NCBI RefSeq assembly: GCF_030817075.1
Contig: NZ_JAUSYU010000001.1
Location: forward strand, 1,736,001 to 1,800,000
Direction: 5' to 3'
DNA length: 64,000 nt
DNA from: Arthrobacter sp. V1I9
GTDB taxonomy: Bacteria; Actinomycetota; Actinomycetes; Actinomycetales; Micrococcaceae
Both the position numbers and the translations under genes were made by a program. Under the pieces are notes generated by a model. It saw only the letters and a list, made by a program, of their open reading frames with translations. It was not told the origin of the DNA and ran no database searches. Numbering within the stretch: position 1 is the first letter of the stretch; every line of letters starts with the position of its first letter. Of the stretch, positions 34,851 through 45,571 are shown in pieces.

Positions 34851-35561
34851 ATGACAAATTCCCCTTCAGGCCCTTTGGCGCGCCTTGGCTCCGGCCTGCG
34901 GATCGGCGTGCTGGCGCTCCAAGGTGACTTCCGCGAGCACCTCCGCGCCGTCGAGGCAACCGGCGCCGAGGGTGTAGCCATCCGCCGCCCGAAGGAACTG
35001 GACGGCCTGGACGGGCTGATCATTCCCGGCGGGGAATCCACGGCAATCGACAAGCTCGCCCGCGCCTTCGAGCTGGCTGAGCCCCTCCGGGAACGCATCG
35101 CCGAAGGCCTGCCTGTATACGGTTCCTGCGCCGGCATGATTCTGCTTGCATCGGACATTGCCGACCCGGCCACTGACCTTTCCGGAGCACCGCAACAGAC
35201 CTTCGGGGGCCTGGACATCACCGTGCGGCGCAACGCCTTCGGCCGGCAGCGCGAGTCTTTCGAAACCGACCTGGACTTTAAGGGACTGGATTTCAGCGCC
35301 ACGGATTCCGGCGTTCCTCCTGTCCACGCCGTCTTTATCCGGGGCCCCTGGGTGGAACGCGTAGGCCCCGATGTGGAGATCCTGGCCCAGGTGGAACCGG
35401 CGGATCCGGAGCACGCGTCCCACGCAGTCCCGTTGCCGGGGACGGCTAGAATTGTTGCAGTGCGTTCCGGCCACCTGCTGGCCACCTCCTTCCACCCGGA
35501 AGTGACTGGGGAAAAACGCGTACACGAACTTTTTATCCGCATGATCAGAGGAGAAGCGTAA
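34851..35561 (+). CDS. pdxT: Pyridoxal 5'-phosphate synthase glutaminase subunit PdxT
   Basis: A 236-residue class I glutaminase that feeds ammonia to PdxS. The motifs are [24 protein letters not shown], the nucleophile in [11 protein letters not shown], and the catalytic His and Glu in [14 protein letters not shown]. It is three bases from yebC, so it is cotranscribed with yebC. The murT gene is divergent. Separation from pdxS is unusual, because the two are often adjacent. Confidence 0.95.
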   Translation: MTNSPSGPLARLGSGLRIGVLALQGDFREHLRAVEATGAEGVAIRRPKELDGLDGLIIPGGESTAIDKLARAFELAEPLRERIAEGLPVYGSCAGMILLASDIADPATDLSGAPQQTFGGLDITVRRNAFGRQRESFETDLDFKGLDFSATDSGVPPVHAVFIRGPWVERVGPDVEILAQVEPADPEHASHAVPLPGTARIVAVRSGHLLATSFHPEVTGEKRVHELFIRMIRGEA

Positions 35562-35564
35562 AGC

Positions 35565-36320
35565 ATGTCAGGGCACTCCAAATGGGCAACGACCAAGCAC
35601 AAGAAGGCCATCCTCGACAGCCGCCGTGCAAAGTCGTTCGCCAAGCTGATCAAGAACATCGAAGTCGCTGCCCGCATGGGCGGACCGGACCTCTCCGGCA
35701 ACCCCGGCCTTGAGCTCGCCGTCACCAAGGCCAAGAAGACGTCCGTCCCGGCTGACAACATCGACCGCGCCATCAAGCGCGGCGCCGGGCTCACCGGCGA
35801 AGTGGTTGACTACACCGAGATCATGTATGAATGCCGGGGCCCGCAGGGTTCGGCGCTGCTGATCGAGTGCCTGACGGACAACAAAAACCGCGCGGCGTCG
35901 GAAGTCCGGTTGGCCATTTCCCGCAACGGCGGCACCATCGCCGATCCAGGCTCGGTCAGCTACCTTTTCAGCCGCAAGGGCGTGGTGTCCCTGCCGAAGA
36001 AGGACCTCACGGAGGACGACGTCCTGATGGCTGTCCTCGACGCCGGCGCCGAGGAAGTCAAGGACAACGGCGAGTCCTTCGAAATCCACTCGGATCCGAA
36101 GGACCTCCAGGCCGTCCGCGATGCCCTCAAGGATGCAGGGATTGAGTACGACACGGACGAGGCCGAGTTCGTCCCGTCCATGGAAGTGCCCCTGGACCTG
36201 GAAGCGGCCAGGAAGTTCATGAAGCTCGTGGATGCCCTGGAGGACCTCGACGACGTCCAGAACGTCTACAGCAACGCTGACCTCAGCGACGAAGTCCAGG
36301 CCGCCCTGGAATCCGAGTGA
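35565..36320 (+). CDS. YebC/PmpR family protein
   Basis: A 251-residue protein beginning [23 protein letters not shown], the family signature. Members act as transcription regulators or, as shown more recently, help ribosomes pass proline stretches. In actinobacteria the gene is next to ruvC, as here. A strong AGGAGAAG ribosome site lies between the pdxT stop and the ATG. Confidence 0.93.
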   Translation: MSGHSKWATTKHKKAILDSRRAKSFAKLIKNIEVAARMGGPDLSGNPGLELAVTKAKKTSVPADNIDRAIKRGAGLTGEVVDYTEIMYECRGPQGSALLIECLTDNKNRAASEVRLAISRNGGTIADPGSVSYLFSRKGVVSLPKKDLTEDDVLMAVLDAGAEEVKDNGESFEIHSDPKDLQAVRDALKDAGIEYDTDEAEFVPSMEVPLDLEAARKFMKLVDALEDLDDVQNVYSNADLSDEVQAALESE

Positions 36321-36400
36321 CGCCCGGCCTTGCCCGCTGAAGCCGGCTTTCCTGCACAGACCTGGGTGCGCGCTGAATCCTGCGCGCCTGCTGTCATCGG

Positions 36401-36985
36401 GTGCCCGTGACGCTGCGAGTACTGGGGGTTGACCCAGGGCTCACCCGCTGCGGCATCGGGGTGGTGGACGTGGAACGGAACAGGCGCGCCACCATGGTGG
36501 CCGTCGGCGTGGTGGGAACCTCCCCGGAGGAAACGCTGGACCAGCGGCTCCTGGTGATCGCCCTGGCCATCGACGAGTGGCTGGACCGCTACGAACCCCA
36601 GGTCCTCGCCGTCGAACGCGTCTTTTCCCAGCTCAACGTGAGCACGGTGATGGGCGTTGCCCAAGCGTCTGGCGTGGTGATTGCCGCCGCTGCGCGCCGC
36701 GGCATCCCTGTGGCGCTGCACACTCCGTCGGAAGTCAAAGCTGCCGTCACCGGCAGCGGCAACTCCAACAAGGACGCGGTGACCAAGCTGGTCACCAAGA
36801 TCCTCCGGCTGGACGCGCCGCCCCGCCCGGCCGACGCCGCCGACGCCTTGGCGCTGGCCATCACCCACGCCTGGCGGGCAGGCAGCGGTGCGGCCGTTGC
36901 CACCACCGGGCCGGGGAGTTCTTCGCTGACGCCGGCTCAGAGAGCGTGGGCCGAAGCCGAAGCGAAGGTGCGGCGCGCACGTTGA
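36401..36985 (+). CDS. ruvC: Holliday junction resolvase RuvC
   Basis: An endonuclease of 194 residues that cuts Holliday junctions. Catalytic acids are visible in [23 protein letters not shown] and [19 protein letters not shown] at 36,401 or a second one at 36,407 may be the start, and neither has a good ribosome site. It is first of the ruvC-ruvA-ruvB series. The C-terminal extension beyond the core is short and basic. Confidence 0.93.
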   Translation: MPVTLRVLGVDPGLTRCGIGVVDVERNRRATMVAVGVVGTSPEETLDQRLLVIALAIDEWLDRYEPQVLAVERVFSQLNVSTVMGVAQASGVVIAAAARRGIPVALHTPSEVKAAVTGSGNSNKDAVTKLVTKILRLDAPPRPADAADALALAITHAWRAGSGAAVATTGPGSSSLTPAQRAWAEAEAKVRRAR

Positions 36986-37085
36986 TTGTCCTGGCTGCTT
37001 GCTAGGGTATTCGTAAATATGTTCGGATAGCCGGTCCAGCCCTCTTCCCCAATGGCCGCCCGGCAGTACACCAGGAGCCACGCCC

Positions 37086-37730
37086 TTGATTAGTTTCCTC
37101 CGCGGAACCGTAGCGCACGTTGGGCTGTCCACGGCCGTCATTGACCTCAACGGCGCGGGAATGAGTGTCAACGCCACGCCGCAGACCCTCAGCGGGCTCC
37201 GCACGGGGGAGGAGGGCCAGCTTTATACGTCCCTGATCGTCCGGGAGGATTCGCTTACCCTCTTCGGCTTCGCGTCCGACGACGAGCGTGAGGTTTTCGA
37301 TGTCCTGCTCAGTGTGAGCGGGGTGGGCCCACGGCTGGCTTTGGCGGTTCTTGCAGTGCACGATCCCGAGGCCATCCGGGTGGCGGCACACACAGAGGAC
37401 AGCAAAACCTTCACCAAAGTGCCGGGAATCGGCCCGAAGGTGGCCGGCCGGATCGTCCTGGAGCTCGCCGGAAAGCTGGTTCCGCACGGCACCGCCGGTG
37501 CAGCCAGTGCACCCACCGCTGCGGAAGCTGCCTGGAAGCCGCAGGTAGTCGCCGCCATGACCAGCCTCGGCTGGTCCGAAAAGGACGCTTCAGCGAGTAT
37601 CGACAAGGCGCTGGCCGATGATCCGGAAGTCTCTTTCCGTGGCAATGTTCCGGAGATCCTGCGGACCACCCTTCGCTGGCTGGGCCAGGACGGGGCACGT
37701 GCCGGCAACCGCGTAGGCAGCCGTGGCTGA
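37086..37730 (+). CDS. ruvA: Holliday junction branch migration protein RuvA
   Basis: The DNA-binding subunit of the RuvAB motor, 214 residues from a TTG start with AGGAG upstream. It begins [15 protein letters not shown], contains helix-hairpin-helix motifs ([19 protein letters not shown] and [19 protein letters not shown]) and ends with the flexible C-terminal domain that contacts RuvB ([15 protein letters not shown]). Its stop overlaps the ruvB start by eight bases. Confidence 0.95.
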   Translation: MISFLRGTVAHVGLSTAVIDLNGAGMSVNATPQTLSGLRTGEEGQLYTSLIVREDSLTLFGFASDDEREVFDVLLSVSGVGPRLALAVLAVHDPEAIRVAAHTEDSKTFTKVPGIGPKVAGRIVLELAGKLVPHGTAGAASAPTAAEAAWKPQVVAAMTSLGWSEKDASASIDKALADDPEVSFRGNVPEILRTTLRWLGQDGARAGNRVGSRG

Positions 37731-38811
37731 ACCGTCAGTGGTGGCGGCGGGGGAGGAGCCGGAGGAGCGGGCCATCGAGGCCGCGCTCCGGCCCAAGAAC
37801 CTGCACGACTTCGTAGGACAGCACCGGGTCCGCAAGCAGCTGTCACTGGTGCTGCAGGCCTCCCGGATGCGGGGCCGGAGCGCGGACCACGTGCTGTTTT
37901 CCGGTCCGCCGGGCCTGGGCAAGACCACGCTGGCCATGATTGTTGCGTCCGAGATGAACGCCCCGCTGCGGATCAGCAGCGGCCCCGCCATCCAGCATGC
38001 GGGAGACCTCGCGGCCATCCTTTCCTCCCTGTCGGAGGGCGAAGTCCTGTTCCTTGACGAGATCCACCGCATGTCCCGGCCGGCCGAAGAAATGCTCTAC
38101 ATGGCCATGGAGGACTTCCGCGTGGACATCGTGGTGGGCAAGGGAGCCGGCGCTACAGCCATTCCGCTCGAACTTCCGCCGTTCACCCTGGTGGGGGCGA
38201 CCACCCGGGCCGGCCTGCTGCCCGGGCCGCTACGCGACCGCTTCGGCTTCACCGGGCACCTGGAGTTCTATTCCGTTGCCGAGCTCGAGCTTGTCCTGCG
38301 GCGCTCCGCGGGACTGCTGGACCTCAAGGTCAACTCCGCCGGGTTCAGCGAAATCGCCGGACGTTCACGCGGCACACCCCGTATCGCCAACAGGCTGTTA
38401 CGGCGGGTACGGGACTGGGCGCTGGTCCACGGCATCGAACAGATCGACGCGCGGGCGGCATCCGCTGCGCTGGACATGTACGAAGTGGACAAAAAAGGAC
38501 TGGACCGGCTGGACCGGTCGGTCCTGGAGGCGCTGATCACGAAGTTTGGCGGCGGCCCTGTCGGGCTCTCTACCCTCGCCATCGCCGTCGGAGAAGAAAC
38601 CGAGACCGTGGAAACCGTTGCCGAACCCTTCCTGGTCCGGGAGGGGCTTCTGGGCCGCACCCCGCGTGGCCGGATCGCCATGGCTCCTGCCTGGACCCAC
38701 CTCGGCTACGCCATCCCTTCCGGCGTCTTCGGGCAGGAGCCGCTGGACCTCTTCGAAACCGCCGGCGGGGACGCCGGGGGCACGGAAGGCTGGGCCCCGG
38801 ATAGCCAATAA
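37723..38811 (+). CDS. ruvB: Holliday junction branch migration ATPase RuvB
   Basis: A 362-residue AAA+ helicase. Walker A is in [13 protein letters not shown], Walker B in [10 protein letters not shown], sensor 1 in [21 protein letters not shown], and the winged-helix domain is at the C-terminus (LIGTPRGR-type block [20 protein letters not shown]). GTG start. It drives branch migration with RuvA. A 219-base gap follows before yajC. Confidence 0.96.
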   Translation: MAEPSVVAAGEEPEERAIEAALRPKNLHDFVGQHRVRKQLSLVLQASRMRGRSADHVLFSGPPGLGKTTLAMIVASEMNAPLRISSGPAIQHAGDLAAILSSLSEGEVLFLDEIHRMSRPAEEMLYMAMEDFRVDIVVGKGAGATAIPLELPPFTLVGATTRAGLLPGPLRDRFGFTGHLEFYSVAELELVLRRSAGLLDLKVNSAGFSEIAGRSRGTPRIANRLLRRVRDWALVHGIEQIDARAASAALDMYEVDKKGLDRLDRSVLEALITKFGGGPVGLSTLAIAVGEETETVETVAEPFLVREGLLGRTPRGRIAMAPAWTHLGYAIPSGVFGQEPLDLFETAGGDAGGTEGWAPDSQ

Positions 38812-39030
38812 CAGGCTCCCTTCAGTTTTTCCCTTTAGACTGGTATGACGCTCGGCACGTTCGGGTCTTTGTTTCGTGGGCAGCACCGGCCGCCCGCGCC
38901 GCTGGGGAAGGAACCCGTCAGGCCTCTGGCTGCCTGACAGGTCTGCCCTTGGCTGGAGCGAGGCCGATCTTGCTGGAAATTCAGCCAGGCTCAATAATCA
39001 GCCAGGCACTATATAAGGACGGAATTCCCC
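38812..39030 (+). promoter_or_regulatory. Leader region of yajC-secD-secF
   Basis: The 219-base gap starts with a T-rich stretch and TTTAGACTGGTATG, which may contain the -10 of a promoter. A hairpin GTCAGGC (38917-38923) with GCCTGAC (38932-38938) lies in the middle of the probable leader. It has no T run and so is not a clear terminator. No known riboswitch is recognised. Confidence 0.35.
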
Positions 39031-39435
39031 TTGGATTTAATGTCAATTCTCCTGTTCGTCATGCTCGGCGTTTTCATCTTCATGATGTTCCGCCGCAACA
39101 AGAAGACGCAGCAGCAGCAGGCGGAGCTCCAGTCGAAGTTCGGCCCGGGCGTCGACGTTATGACCAGCTTCGGCCTGTTCGGCCGCATCGTTGACATCGA
39201 CGATGAGGAGAACAAGGTCACCCTGGAACTTTCCCCAGGCAACCTCGCCACAGTGCACCGCCAGGCCGTCACCAAGATCATTGAGCCCGTAGTTGTTCCG
39301 GAAGCCGACGCCCCCGCCGTGCCGGATGACGCTTCATCCCTTACCGCCCAGGAGACCGGCAGCGCCGGTTCAACGGCTGAGACGCCGGACGAAACCCTCA
39401 AGCGCCTCAATGATGAGGGCAAGAAGGACAACTAG
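39031..39435 (+). CDS. yajC: Preprotein translocase subunit YajC
   Basis: A small membrane protein with one N-terminal helix (SILLFVMLGVFIFMMF), the RRNKKTQQQQAELQSKF stretch and the conserved block GVDVMTSFGLFGRIVDIDDEENKVTLEL. It associates with SecDF at the translocon. An acidic C-terminal tail is present. The start may be the TTG at 39,031 or the ATG at 39,040, and AAGGAC lies upstream of both. secD follows by about 100 bases. Confidence 0.93.
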   Translation: MDLMSILLFVMLGVFIFMMFRRNKKTQQQQAELQSKFGPGVDVMTSFGLFGRIVDIDDEENKVTLELSPGNLATVHRQAVTKIIEPVVVPEADAPAVPDDASSLTAQETGSAGSTAETPDETLKRLNDEGKKDN

Positions 39436-39537
39436 TCCGGCTGGTTCTTTACAACACCTCTACGGCTGCGGAACGCCGCCGGTGCCAGCGACAAGCACGC
39501 ACCGGCGGTTCCTCCGTGAATAAGAGAAAGATCAACA

Positions 39538-41298
39538 ATGGCACGAACTGGTTCTAAGAAACCAGGCCTCAGGGTCCTGGTCTGGCTCGGCGTAATCCTC
39601 GCCGTGCTGACTGCCGTCCTTGCGGGCGGCACCATGGCCGGCCAAGCGAGCTGGGCGCCCAAGCTGGCGCTCGACCTCGAAGGCGGCACCCAGATGATCC
39701 TGGCGCCGAAGGTGGAGGGCGGTTCGGATATCAATGAAGAACAGCTCAACCAGGCTGTGGCGATCATTCGCCAGCGCGTGGACGGCTCCGGTGTCGCTGA
39801 AGCAGAGATCAGCACGCAGTCGGGGCGCAACGTGGTGGTCAGCCTTCCCGGTACCCCCTCGACACAGACGCGCGACCTGATCCAGGCCTCCGCCGACATG
39901 AACTTCCGTCCCGTCCTCCTCAACGGAGCGGGCGCACCCGTCCCGCAGGAGTCGCGGGCCCCTGAGGACCAGCTGCCCAAGCCGGCGGCGAAACCCACCA
40001 ACGGCAGCGACACCAACTGGATCACGCCGGAGATCTACCGGCAGTTTGAAGCCCTGGACTGTGACAACCCGGCCCAGGATGAGCAGGAGCGTTCGGACCC
40101 GGCCAAGCCGCTGGTCACCTGTGAGCCTGCTTCCGAGACGAACCCGGCCGTCAAGTACATCCTCGGCCCCGTGGAGGTCAAGGGCAGCAACATCGTCACG
40201 TCCTCCTTCCAGCTTCAGCAGGGTGCGCAGGGTGCCGTCACGAACGAGTGGGCCGTCAACATCCAGTTCGACGACGAAGGTACAGCCAAGTTCAAGGAGG
40301 TCACCGAACGGCTGAACCAGTTCTACGTGGCTGCCGGCGGTGACACGGGCAACGACCCGAAGGCCCAGTTCGCCATTGTGCTGGATGACCAGGTCATTTC
40401 CGCTCCCCGCTCGCTTGCCGTCATTACGGACGGCCGCCCCCAGATCACCGGCGGCTTCACGGAACAGAGCGCAAAGGCGCTCTCGGACCAGCTTCGGTTC
40501 GGCGCACTGCCCATCAGCTTCGAGATCCAGAGCGAGCAGCAGATTTCCGCCACCCTCGGTGGCGAACAGCTGCGCATGGGCCTCCTTGCGGGCGTGATCG
40601 GGCTGCTGCTGGTGGTGGTGTACTCGCTGTTCCAGTACCGCGCCCTCGGATTCGTGACCATTGCCTCGCTGGTGGTGGCCGGCATCCTGACCTACCTCGC
40701 CATCGCCATCCTGGGCTGGACCGAAAACTACCGGTTGTCCCTGGCTGGCGTGGCAGGCATCATCGTCGCCATCGGCCAGACGGCAGACTCGTTCATCGTC
40801 TACTTCGAGCGCATCCGTGATGAGCTCCGTGAGGGACGCGGCCTGGTGTCCGCCGTCGAAAACGGCTGGAAGCGGGCCAAGCGGACCGTCCTTGCCTCCA
40901 AGGCCGTCAACCTTCTTGCGGCCCTGGTCCTGTACTTCGTGGCTGTGGGCAACGTCCGTGGCTTCGCCTTCACGCTGGGGCTCACCGCCATCGCCGACCT
41001 CATTGTGGTGTTTATGTTCACGCACCCCACGCTGCAGCTGCTGGCGCGTACGAAGTTCTTTGGTGAGGGCCACCGGCTGTCCGGCCTTGACCCCAAGCGC
41101 CTGGGCGCTGTACCGCTCTACCGCGGTGCGGGCCGTATCCGTACCCCCGAAGACAAGCCCGCAGCAGTGGTCCCCGCCAAGAACGCAGGTGCGGTAGCCG
41201 AGGCAGAACGCCGGATGACCATTGCCGAACGCCGGATGGCGCAGAAGCAGGAGCAGCTCGCAGGCTCCTCGAAGTCTGCAGCGAAGGAGAACAAGTAA
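39538..41298 (+). CDS. secD: Protein translocase subunit SecD
   Basis: A 586-residue membrane protein that uses the proton gradient to help complete export. It shows the first helix, the DLEGGTQMILAP block, a large extracytoplasmic P1 domain with an actinobacterial insertion, the region ITGGFTEQSAKALSDQLRFGALPI and five further helices (GIIVAIGQTADSFIVYFERIRDELREGR). The C-terminal tail is charged. The stop overlaps the secF start (TAATG). Confidence 0.96.
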   Translation: MARTGSKKPGLRVLVWLGVILAVLTAVLAGGTMAGQASWAPKLALDLEGGTQMILAPKVEGGSDINEEQLNQAVAIIRQRVDGSGVAEAEISTQSGRNVVVSLPGTPSTQTRDLIQASADMNFRPVLLNGAGAPVPQESRAPEDQLPKPAAKPTNGSDTNWITPEIYRQFEALDCDNPAQDEQERSDPAKPLVTCEPASETNPAVKYILGPVEVKGSNIVTSSFQLQQGAQGAVTNEWAVNIQFDDEGTAKFKEVTERLNQFYVAAGGDTGNDPKAQFAIVLDDQVISAPRSLAVITDGRPQITGGFTEQSAKALSDQLRFGALPISFEIQSEQQISATLGGEQLRMGLLAGVIGLLLVVVYSLFQYRALGFVTIASLVVAGILTYLAIAILGWTENYRLSLAGVAGIIVAIGQTADSFIVYFERIRDELREGRGLVSAVENGWKRAKRTVLASKAVNLLAALVLYFVAVGNVRGFAFTLGLTAIADLIVVFMFTHPTLQLLARTKFFGEGHRLSGLDPKRLGAVPLYRGAGRIRTPEDKPAAVVPAKNAGAVAEAERRMTIAERRMAQKQEQLAGSSKSAAKENK

Positions 41299-42320
41299 TG
41301 CCAAGCTTCGCTAATTTCGGCAACGAGCTCTATACGGGCAAGCGCTCCTACAACTTTGTGGGCGCCAAGAAGATCTGGTTCCTCATTGCGGCGGTAGCCG
41401 TTGCCCTGTCCATCCTGATTCCGGTGGCCAAGGGCGGGTTCAACCTCGGCATCGAGTTCCGTGGCGGCTCCGAATTCACGGTCTCGAACGTAAAGACCAC
41501 TGACGCTGCGGTGGGCGAAAAAGCCGTTACCGATGTGGTGGAGGGCAGCGTGCCGCGCGTTGCCAACGTGGCGGGAACCACTATGCGGATCCAGACCGAC
41601 AAGCTCACCGATGACGAGACCCTCCGGATCAAGGAGGGCCTGACCTCTGCCTATGGCGTTACGGACAACGAGGTGACGTCAACCTTTGTGGGGCCGACAT
41701 GGGGTGCTGACGTGACCAAGCAGGCACTGATCGGCCTGGTGATCTTTGTGCTGCTGGCCGCGGTGCTGATGGCGTTGTACTTCCGCACCTGGAAGATGTC
41801 GCTTTCGGCTATTGCCGGCATGGCCGTCACGATGTTTGTCACCGCCGGGGTGTATGCCCTCAGTGACTTCGAGGTCACCCCGTCCGCCATCATCGGGTTC
41901 CTGACTGTCCTGAGCTACTCGCTCTACGACACGGTGGTGGTATTCGACAAGATCCGCGAGAACACGGCGGACCTGGACGCATCAACCCGGCGCACCTTTG
42001 CCGAGGAAGTCAACCTCGCCGTGAACCAGACCCTGGTCCGCTCGATCAACACGATGATGGTTGCAATCCTCCCCGTAGGTGCCATCCTGTTCATCGGCGC
42101 AGGCCTGCTGGGCGCGGGAACGCTGCGCGACCTCTCGCTTGCGTTGTTCGTTGGCATCCTCATTGGAACTGCGGCCACCATCTTCATCGCCGCCCCCATG
42201 TATGCCTGGCTGCGCCAGAACGAGCCCGACCTGGTGAGGCAGGCCAAGCGCGTGGAGCACCGCCGGGCCGAGTCCTCTTCAAGGTCGGGATCAACAGCGG
42301 TGGAGCCGGCCCAGGCCTGA
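41298..42320 (+). CDS. secF: Protein translocase subunit SecF
   Basis: A 340-residue partner of SecD with six helices. Signature blocks are LGIEFRGGSEFTVSN, IIGFLTVLSYSLYDTVVVFDKIREN and SINTMMVAILPVGAILFIG. It overlaps secD by one base and is followed by a strong terminator. Confidence 0.96.
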   Translation: MPSFANFGNELYTGKRSYNFVGAKKIWFLIAAVAVALSILIPVAKGGFNLGIEFRGGSEFTVSNVKTTDAAVGEKAVTDVVEGSVPRVANVAGTTMRIQTDKLTDDETLRIKEGLTSAYGVTDNEVTSTFVGPTWGADVTKQALIGLVIFVLLAAVLMALYFRTWKMSLSAIAGMAVTMFVTAGVYALSDFEVTPSAIIGFLTVLSYSLYDTVVVFDKIRENTADLDASTRRTFAEEVNLAVNQTLVRSINTMMVAILPVGAILFIGAGLLGAGTLRDLSLALFVGILIGTAATIFIAAPMYAWLRQNEPDLVRQAKRVEHRRAESSSRSGSTAVEPAQA

Positions 42321-42330
42321 GCCGTCTCCG

Positions 42331-42378
42331 GGGCCGGGCAGTGTCAGAACCTTGACGCTGCCCGGCCCGTCCTGTTTT
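42331..42378 (+). terminator. Rho-independent terminator after secF
   Basis: GGGCCGGGCAGTGTCA (42331-42346) pairs with TGACGCTGCCCGGCCC (42353-42368) with one G-T pair, followed shortly by TTTT. It ends the yajC-secD-secF message before rsh. Confidence 0.85.
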
Positions 42379-42451
42379 AAGAGGCCGGTTTAATAAGTCC
42401 GTGGCCTGAGGAATAGACTGAAGTAATTAAACGGTGGTGAGGGGTGCTTCA

Positions 42452-44842
42452 TTGGAAGAACGTTCGGCGTCGGTGCCAACGGCACAAGGAGATAAAAGTC
42501 CCGCCGGTCTGCAGACCGGAGTGGCCGCTTCCGCGCGCTCAGGTTCTTTGGTCCCCGTGGACAACTCCGGTTCCCGCCCCACGTTCCCAGGCCGGCGGGA
42601 ACGCACCCGCTCCAGGCTCGCCCGCCTGACGGGACGTGGCACTGCAAATTACTCGCCCATCCTCGAGCCGCTTCTGAGGACCGTCAGGGCCAACAATCCC
42701 AAAGAGGATTTCGACCTGATCCAACGCGCTTTCGACGTGGCGGAACAAAGCCACCGGGGGCAAAAGCGCAAGAGCGGTGATCCCTACATCACCCATCCGG
42801 TGGCAGTGGCCACCATCCTCGCCGAACTGGGACTGAGCGGAACCACCCTGGCGGCGGCCCTCCTTCACGACACCGTGGAGGACACCCCCTACACACTTGC
42901 CGATCTGAAGCGTGACTTCGGCCCCGAAGTGGCCATGCTTGTTGACGGCGTGACCAAACTGGACAAGGTCAGCTTCGGGGAAGCAGCCCAGTCCGAAACT
43001 GTACGCAAGATGGTCGTGGCCATGGCCAAGGACATCCGCGTGCTGATGATCAAACTGGCGGACCGGCTCCACAACGCCCGCACATGGCGCTTTGTCTCCG
43101 CCGAATCTTCGGCCCGCAAGGCCCGGGAAACCCTGGAAATCTTCGCCCCGCTGGCCCACCGCCTGGGCATGAACACCATTAAGTGGGAACTCGAGGACCT
43201 CTCCTTCGCTGCCCTCTATCCGAAGGTGTACGAAGAGATTGTCCGCATGGTGGGGGACAGGACGCCTGAGCGGGAAAAGAGCCTGAGCGTCATCCGGGAC
43301 CAGATCACGGAGGATCTCCGCACCGCCAAGATCAAGGCAACCATTACCGGCCGCCCCAAGCACTACTACTCGATTTACCAGAAGATGGTGGTCCGCGACA
43401 AAGACTTCGACGACATCAACGACCTCATGGGTGTCCGGGTCCTGGTGGACTCCGTCCGGGACTGTTACGCGGCTCTCGGCTCTATGCATTCGCGCTGGAA
43501 CCCGCTGCCCGGCCGGTTCAAGGACTACATCGCGATGCCCAAGTTCAACATGTACCAGTCGCTGCACACCACGGTGATCGGTCCCGGCGGCAAGCCGGTG
43601 GAGATCCAGATCCGAACCCACGAGATGCACCGCCGCGCCGAGTACGGCGTCGCCGCGCACTGGAAGTACAAGGACCAGCCCAACCGCACGGCTGTTGGCC
43701 CCGGCAGCCCCCGTGACGGCGACATGGGCTGGCTGCGGTCCCTGGTGGACTGGCAGCAGGAAACCTCTGATCCCGGCGAGTTCCTTGATTCGCTGCGGTT
43801 CGAGATCAACGCCCGTGAGGTGTTCGTTTTCACCCCCAAGGGTGAGGTCATGGCCCTGCCGGCCGGGTCCACTCCCGTGGACTTCGCCTACGCCGTGCAC
43901 ACCGAGGTGGGACACCGGACCATCGGCGCCCGGGTGAACGGGAAACTGGTTCCGCTCAACAGCGAATTGAACCACGGTGACTGGGTGGAGATTTTCACCT
44001 CTAAGGCCGAAGGTGCCGGACCCAGCCAGGACTGGCAGCACTTCGTCAAGAGCGCCAGGGCCCGCAACAAGATCCGTCAGTGGTTCAGCAAGGAACGCCG
44101 TGAAGAGGCGATCGACCGCGGCAAGGAACTGCTGACCCGGGCCATGCGGAAGCAGAATCTTCCGCTGCAACGCCTGATGACACATGAGGCCCTCGCCGCG
44201 GTGGCCCAGGAATTCAAGTACGTTGACATTTCCGGCCTCTACGCCGGTGTGGGCGACGGGCATACCTCCGCACAGTCGGTCATGGAGAAGCTGGTCGAAA
44301 GCCTTGGCGGCAATGAGAGCACCGATGATGACATCACCGAAGTCAGCGTCCCCACCCAGGTCACCAAGGCACGGTTCTCCGATTCCGGCGTTGTGGTCCG
44401 CGGCGTCGGCGACGTCTGGGTAAAGCTCGCCCGTTGCTGCACTCCCGTGCCGCCTGACCCCATCCTCGGTTTTGTCACCAGGGGATCGGGCGTGTCAGTG
44501 CACCGCACGGACTGCACCAACATCTCGGACCTGAAGGACCAGCCGGACAGGATCGTCGACGTGGACTGGGCACCGACGCAGTCCAGCGTGTTCCTGGTGG
44601 AGATCCAGGTGGAGGCGCTGGACCGCAAATCGCTGCTCTCCGACGTCACGCGTGTTCTGTCCGAAAACCACGTCAACATCCTCGCTGCCAGCGTCCATAC
44701 CTCCACGGACAGGGTGGCTATCTCAAAGTTCGCCTTTGAGATGGGGGACCCCAAGTACCTGCACCACGTCCTCAGTGCGGTCCGCCGCATTGACGGGGTT
44801 TTCGACGTCTACCGCACCACCGGGAACAAGCGCCGGACCTAG
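42452..44842 (+). CDS. rel: Bifunctional (p)ppGpp synthetase/hydrolase (RelA/SpoT)
   Basis: The stringent-response enzyme, 796 residues. The hydrolase domain has the HD motif in [15 protein letters not shown]. The synthetase domain has [13 protein letters not shown] and the [22 protein letters not shown] block. The TGS domain contains [29 protein letters not shown], a zinc-finger-like region contains [15 protein letters not shown], and an ACT domain ends it. All catalytic regions are present, so both activities are expected. The TTG at 42,452 is preferred because GAGGGG lies seven bases upstream. A GTG at 42,434 has no ribosome site. Confidence 0.95.
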   Translation: MEERSASVPTAQGDKSPAGLQTGVAASARSGSLVPVDNSGSRPTFPGRRERTRSRLARLTGRGTANYSPILEPLLRTVRANNPKEDFDLIQRAFDVAEQSHRGQKRKSGDPYITHPVAVATILAELGLSGTTLAAALLHDTVEDTPYTLADLKRDFGPEVAMLVDGVTKLDKVSFGEAAQSETVRKMVVAMAKDIRVLMIKLADRLHNARTWRFVSAESSARKARETLEIFAPLAHRLGMNTIKWELEDLSFAALYPKVYEEIVRMVGDRTPEREKSLSVIRDQITEDLRTAKIKATITGRPKHYYSIYQKMVVRDKDFDDINDLMGVRVLVDSVRDCYAALGSMHSRWNPLPGRFKDYIAMPKFNMYQSLHTTVIGPGGKPVEIQIRTHEMHRRAEYGVAAHWKYKDQPNRTAVGPGSPRDGDMGWLRSLVDWQQETSDPGEFLDSLRFEINAREVFVFTPKGEVMALPAGSTPVDFAYAVHTEVGHRTIGARVNGKLVPLNSELNHGDWVEIFTSKAEGAGPSQDWQHFVKSARARNKIRQWFSKERREEAIDRGKELLTRAMRKQNLPLQRLMTHEALAAVAQEFKYVDISGLYAGVGDGHTSAQSVMEKLVESLGGNESTDDDITEVSVPTQVTKARFSDSGVVVRGVGDVWVKLARCCTPVPPDPILGFVTRGSGVSVHRTDCTNISDLKDQPDRIVDVDWAPTQSSVFLVEIQVEALDRKSLLSDVTRVLSENHVNILAASVHTSTDRVAISKFAFEMGDPKYLHHVLSAVRRIDGVFDVYRTTGNKRRT

Positions 44843-45460
44843 CCGGGCCAACTTCTCCAATGCGGCTTTTTTGTGGGGAACACGCGGGCTCGCCTCTATT
44901 GCAAGAACCAGCAGGCGCAGGCGCACGTCGTTCTGCGGGCGGGCGAGCAGCCCCTCCAGGGTGGGGATGGCGCGCTCGGCCTCCACGTGGAGGGCAATGT
45001 CGAGTGCAGTCCGGAGGGGACTGGACACCATCAGGCCGCCGAGGCTGACGACGTCGAAGGGGCCAAGCTTCACCTCATGCAGGGTGCAGCCCCTGGTGTT
45101 CCGTAAGCTCGATACCCGCCGTTTGGAGTCCACCAGGAGGGCCAGCCGGTCCGGCTCGCCGGCGCAGCCGTAGATCCACGCCGCGGTCATCCGGCCCGCT
45201 ACTACCCGCTGGCGCACGGCCGCTGGCACGGCTCCCGCTGCTGCGCGTGCTCGCAGCTGCGGAGAAGCCTTGGCTCCCGGGACTGTGTAGCCGTGTTGGT
45301 GGAAACGTTCCAGCAGGCCGTCCGAGGCTAGGGTTTGTAACTCCGGAGAGGCGAAGGGCATGCCGGGAGCGTACAACTCAGGAAAACGGGGTGCTGCTTC
45401 TCCACCCTGGACATGGTCCTTGCCGTGGGTGGCGGAGGGAGGAGGTGAGGGAATCGCCAT
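44723..45460 (-). CDS. AbiEi-like hypothetical protein
   Basis: A 245-residue protein resembling the AbiEi-type family of proteins with an N-terminal winged-helix region, loosely described as type IV antitoxins. [15 protein letters not shown] logic is seen in [29 protein letters not shown] and in [20 protein letters not shown]. No toxin gene is adjacent, so it is probably not an antitoxin here. AGGATGGATGA precedes the ATG. The last 40 codons run antisense over the 3' end of the (p)ppGpp enzyme gene, a convergent overlap of 120 bases. Confidence 0.65.
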   Translation of the reverse strand: MAIPSPPPSATHGKDHVQGGEAAPRFPELYAPGMPFASPELQTLASDGLLERFHQHGYTVPGAKASPQLRARAAAGAVPAAVRQRVVAGRMTAAWIYGCAGEPDRLALLVDSKRRVSSLRNTRGCTLHEVKLGPFDVVSLGGLMVSSPLRTALDIALHVEAERAIPTLEGLLARPQNDVRLRLLVLAIEASPRVPHKKAALEKLARLGPALVPGGAVDVENPVNAADRTEDVVQVLGVPHLKGEL

Positions 45461-45495
45461 TCATCCATCCTGCCGCCGCAGCCCTTAACAGGCAC

Positions 45496-45535
45496 AGGCC
45501 CGGTTCCGGGTATGTGGATAACCGGAGCCGGGCCT
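45496..45535 (-). terminator. Hairpin after the DUF349 gene
   Basis: AGGCCCGGTTCCGG (45496-45509) pairs with CCGGAGCCGGGCCT (45522-45535) with one G-T pair. It lies between the end of the DUF349 gene and the start of the AbiEi-like gene and probably ends the former message. Confidence 0.7.
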
Positions 45536-45571
45536 GCCACGAGCGGCCGCCTGATGAGTCAGGCGGCAGGC

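Noticed and set aside
34760-35794. Long N-terminal extension of murT
   Set aside because: The extension is antisense to pdxT and yebC and has low-complexity composition. The MurT domain starts near 34,759.
39532-41304. 590-residue minus-strand frame
   Set aside because: Antisense to secD over its full length, with no domain. The conserved SecD motifs prove the plus strand is coding.
42539-44263. 574-residue minus-strand frame
   Set aside because: Antisense shadow of the (p)ppGpp synthetase/hydrolase gene.
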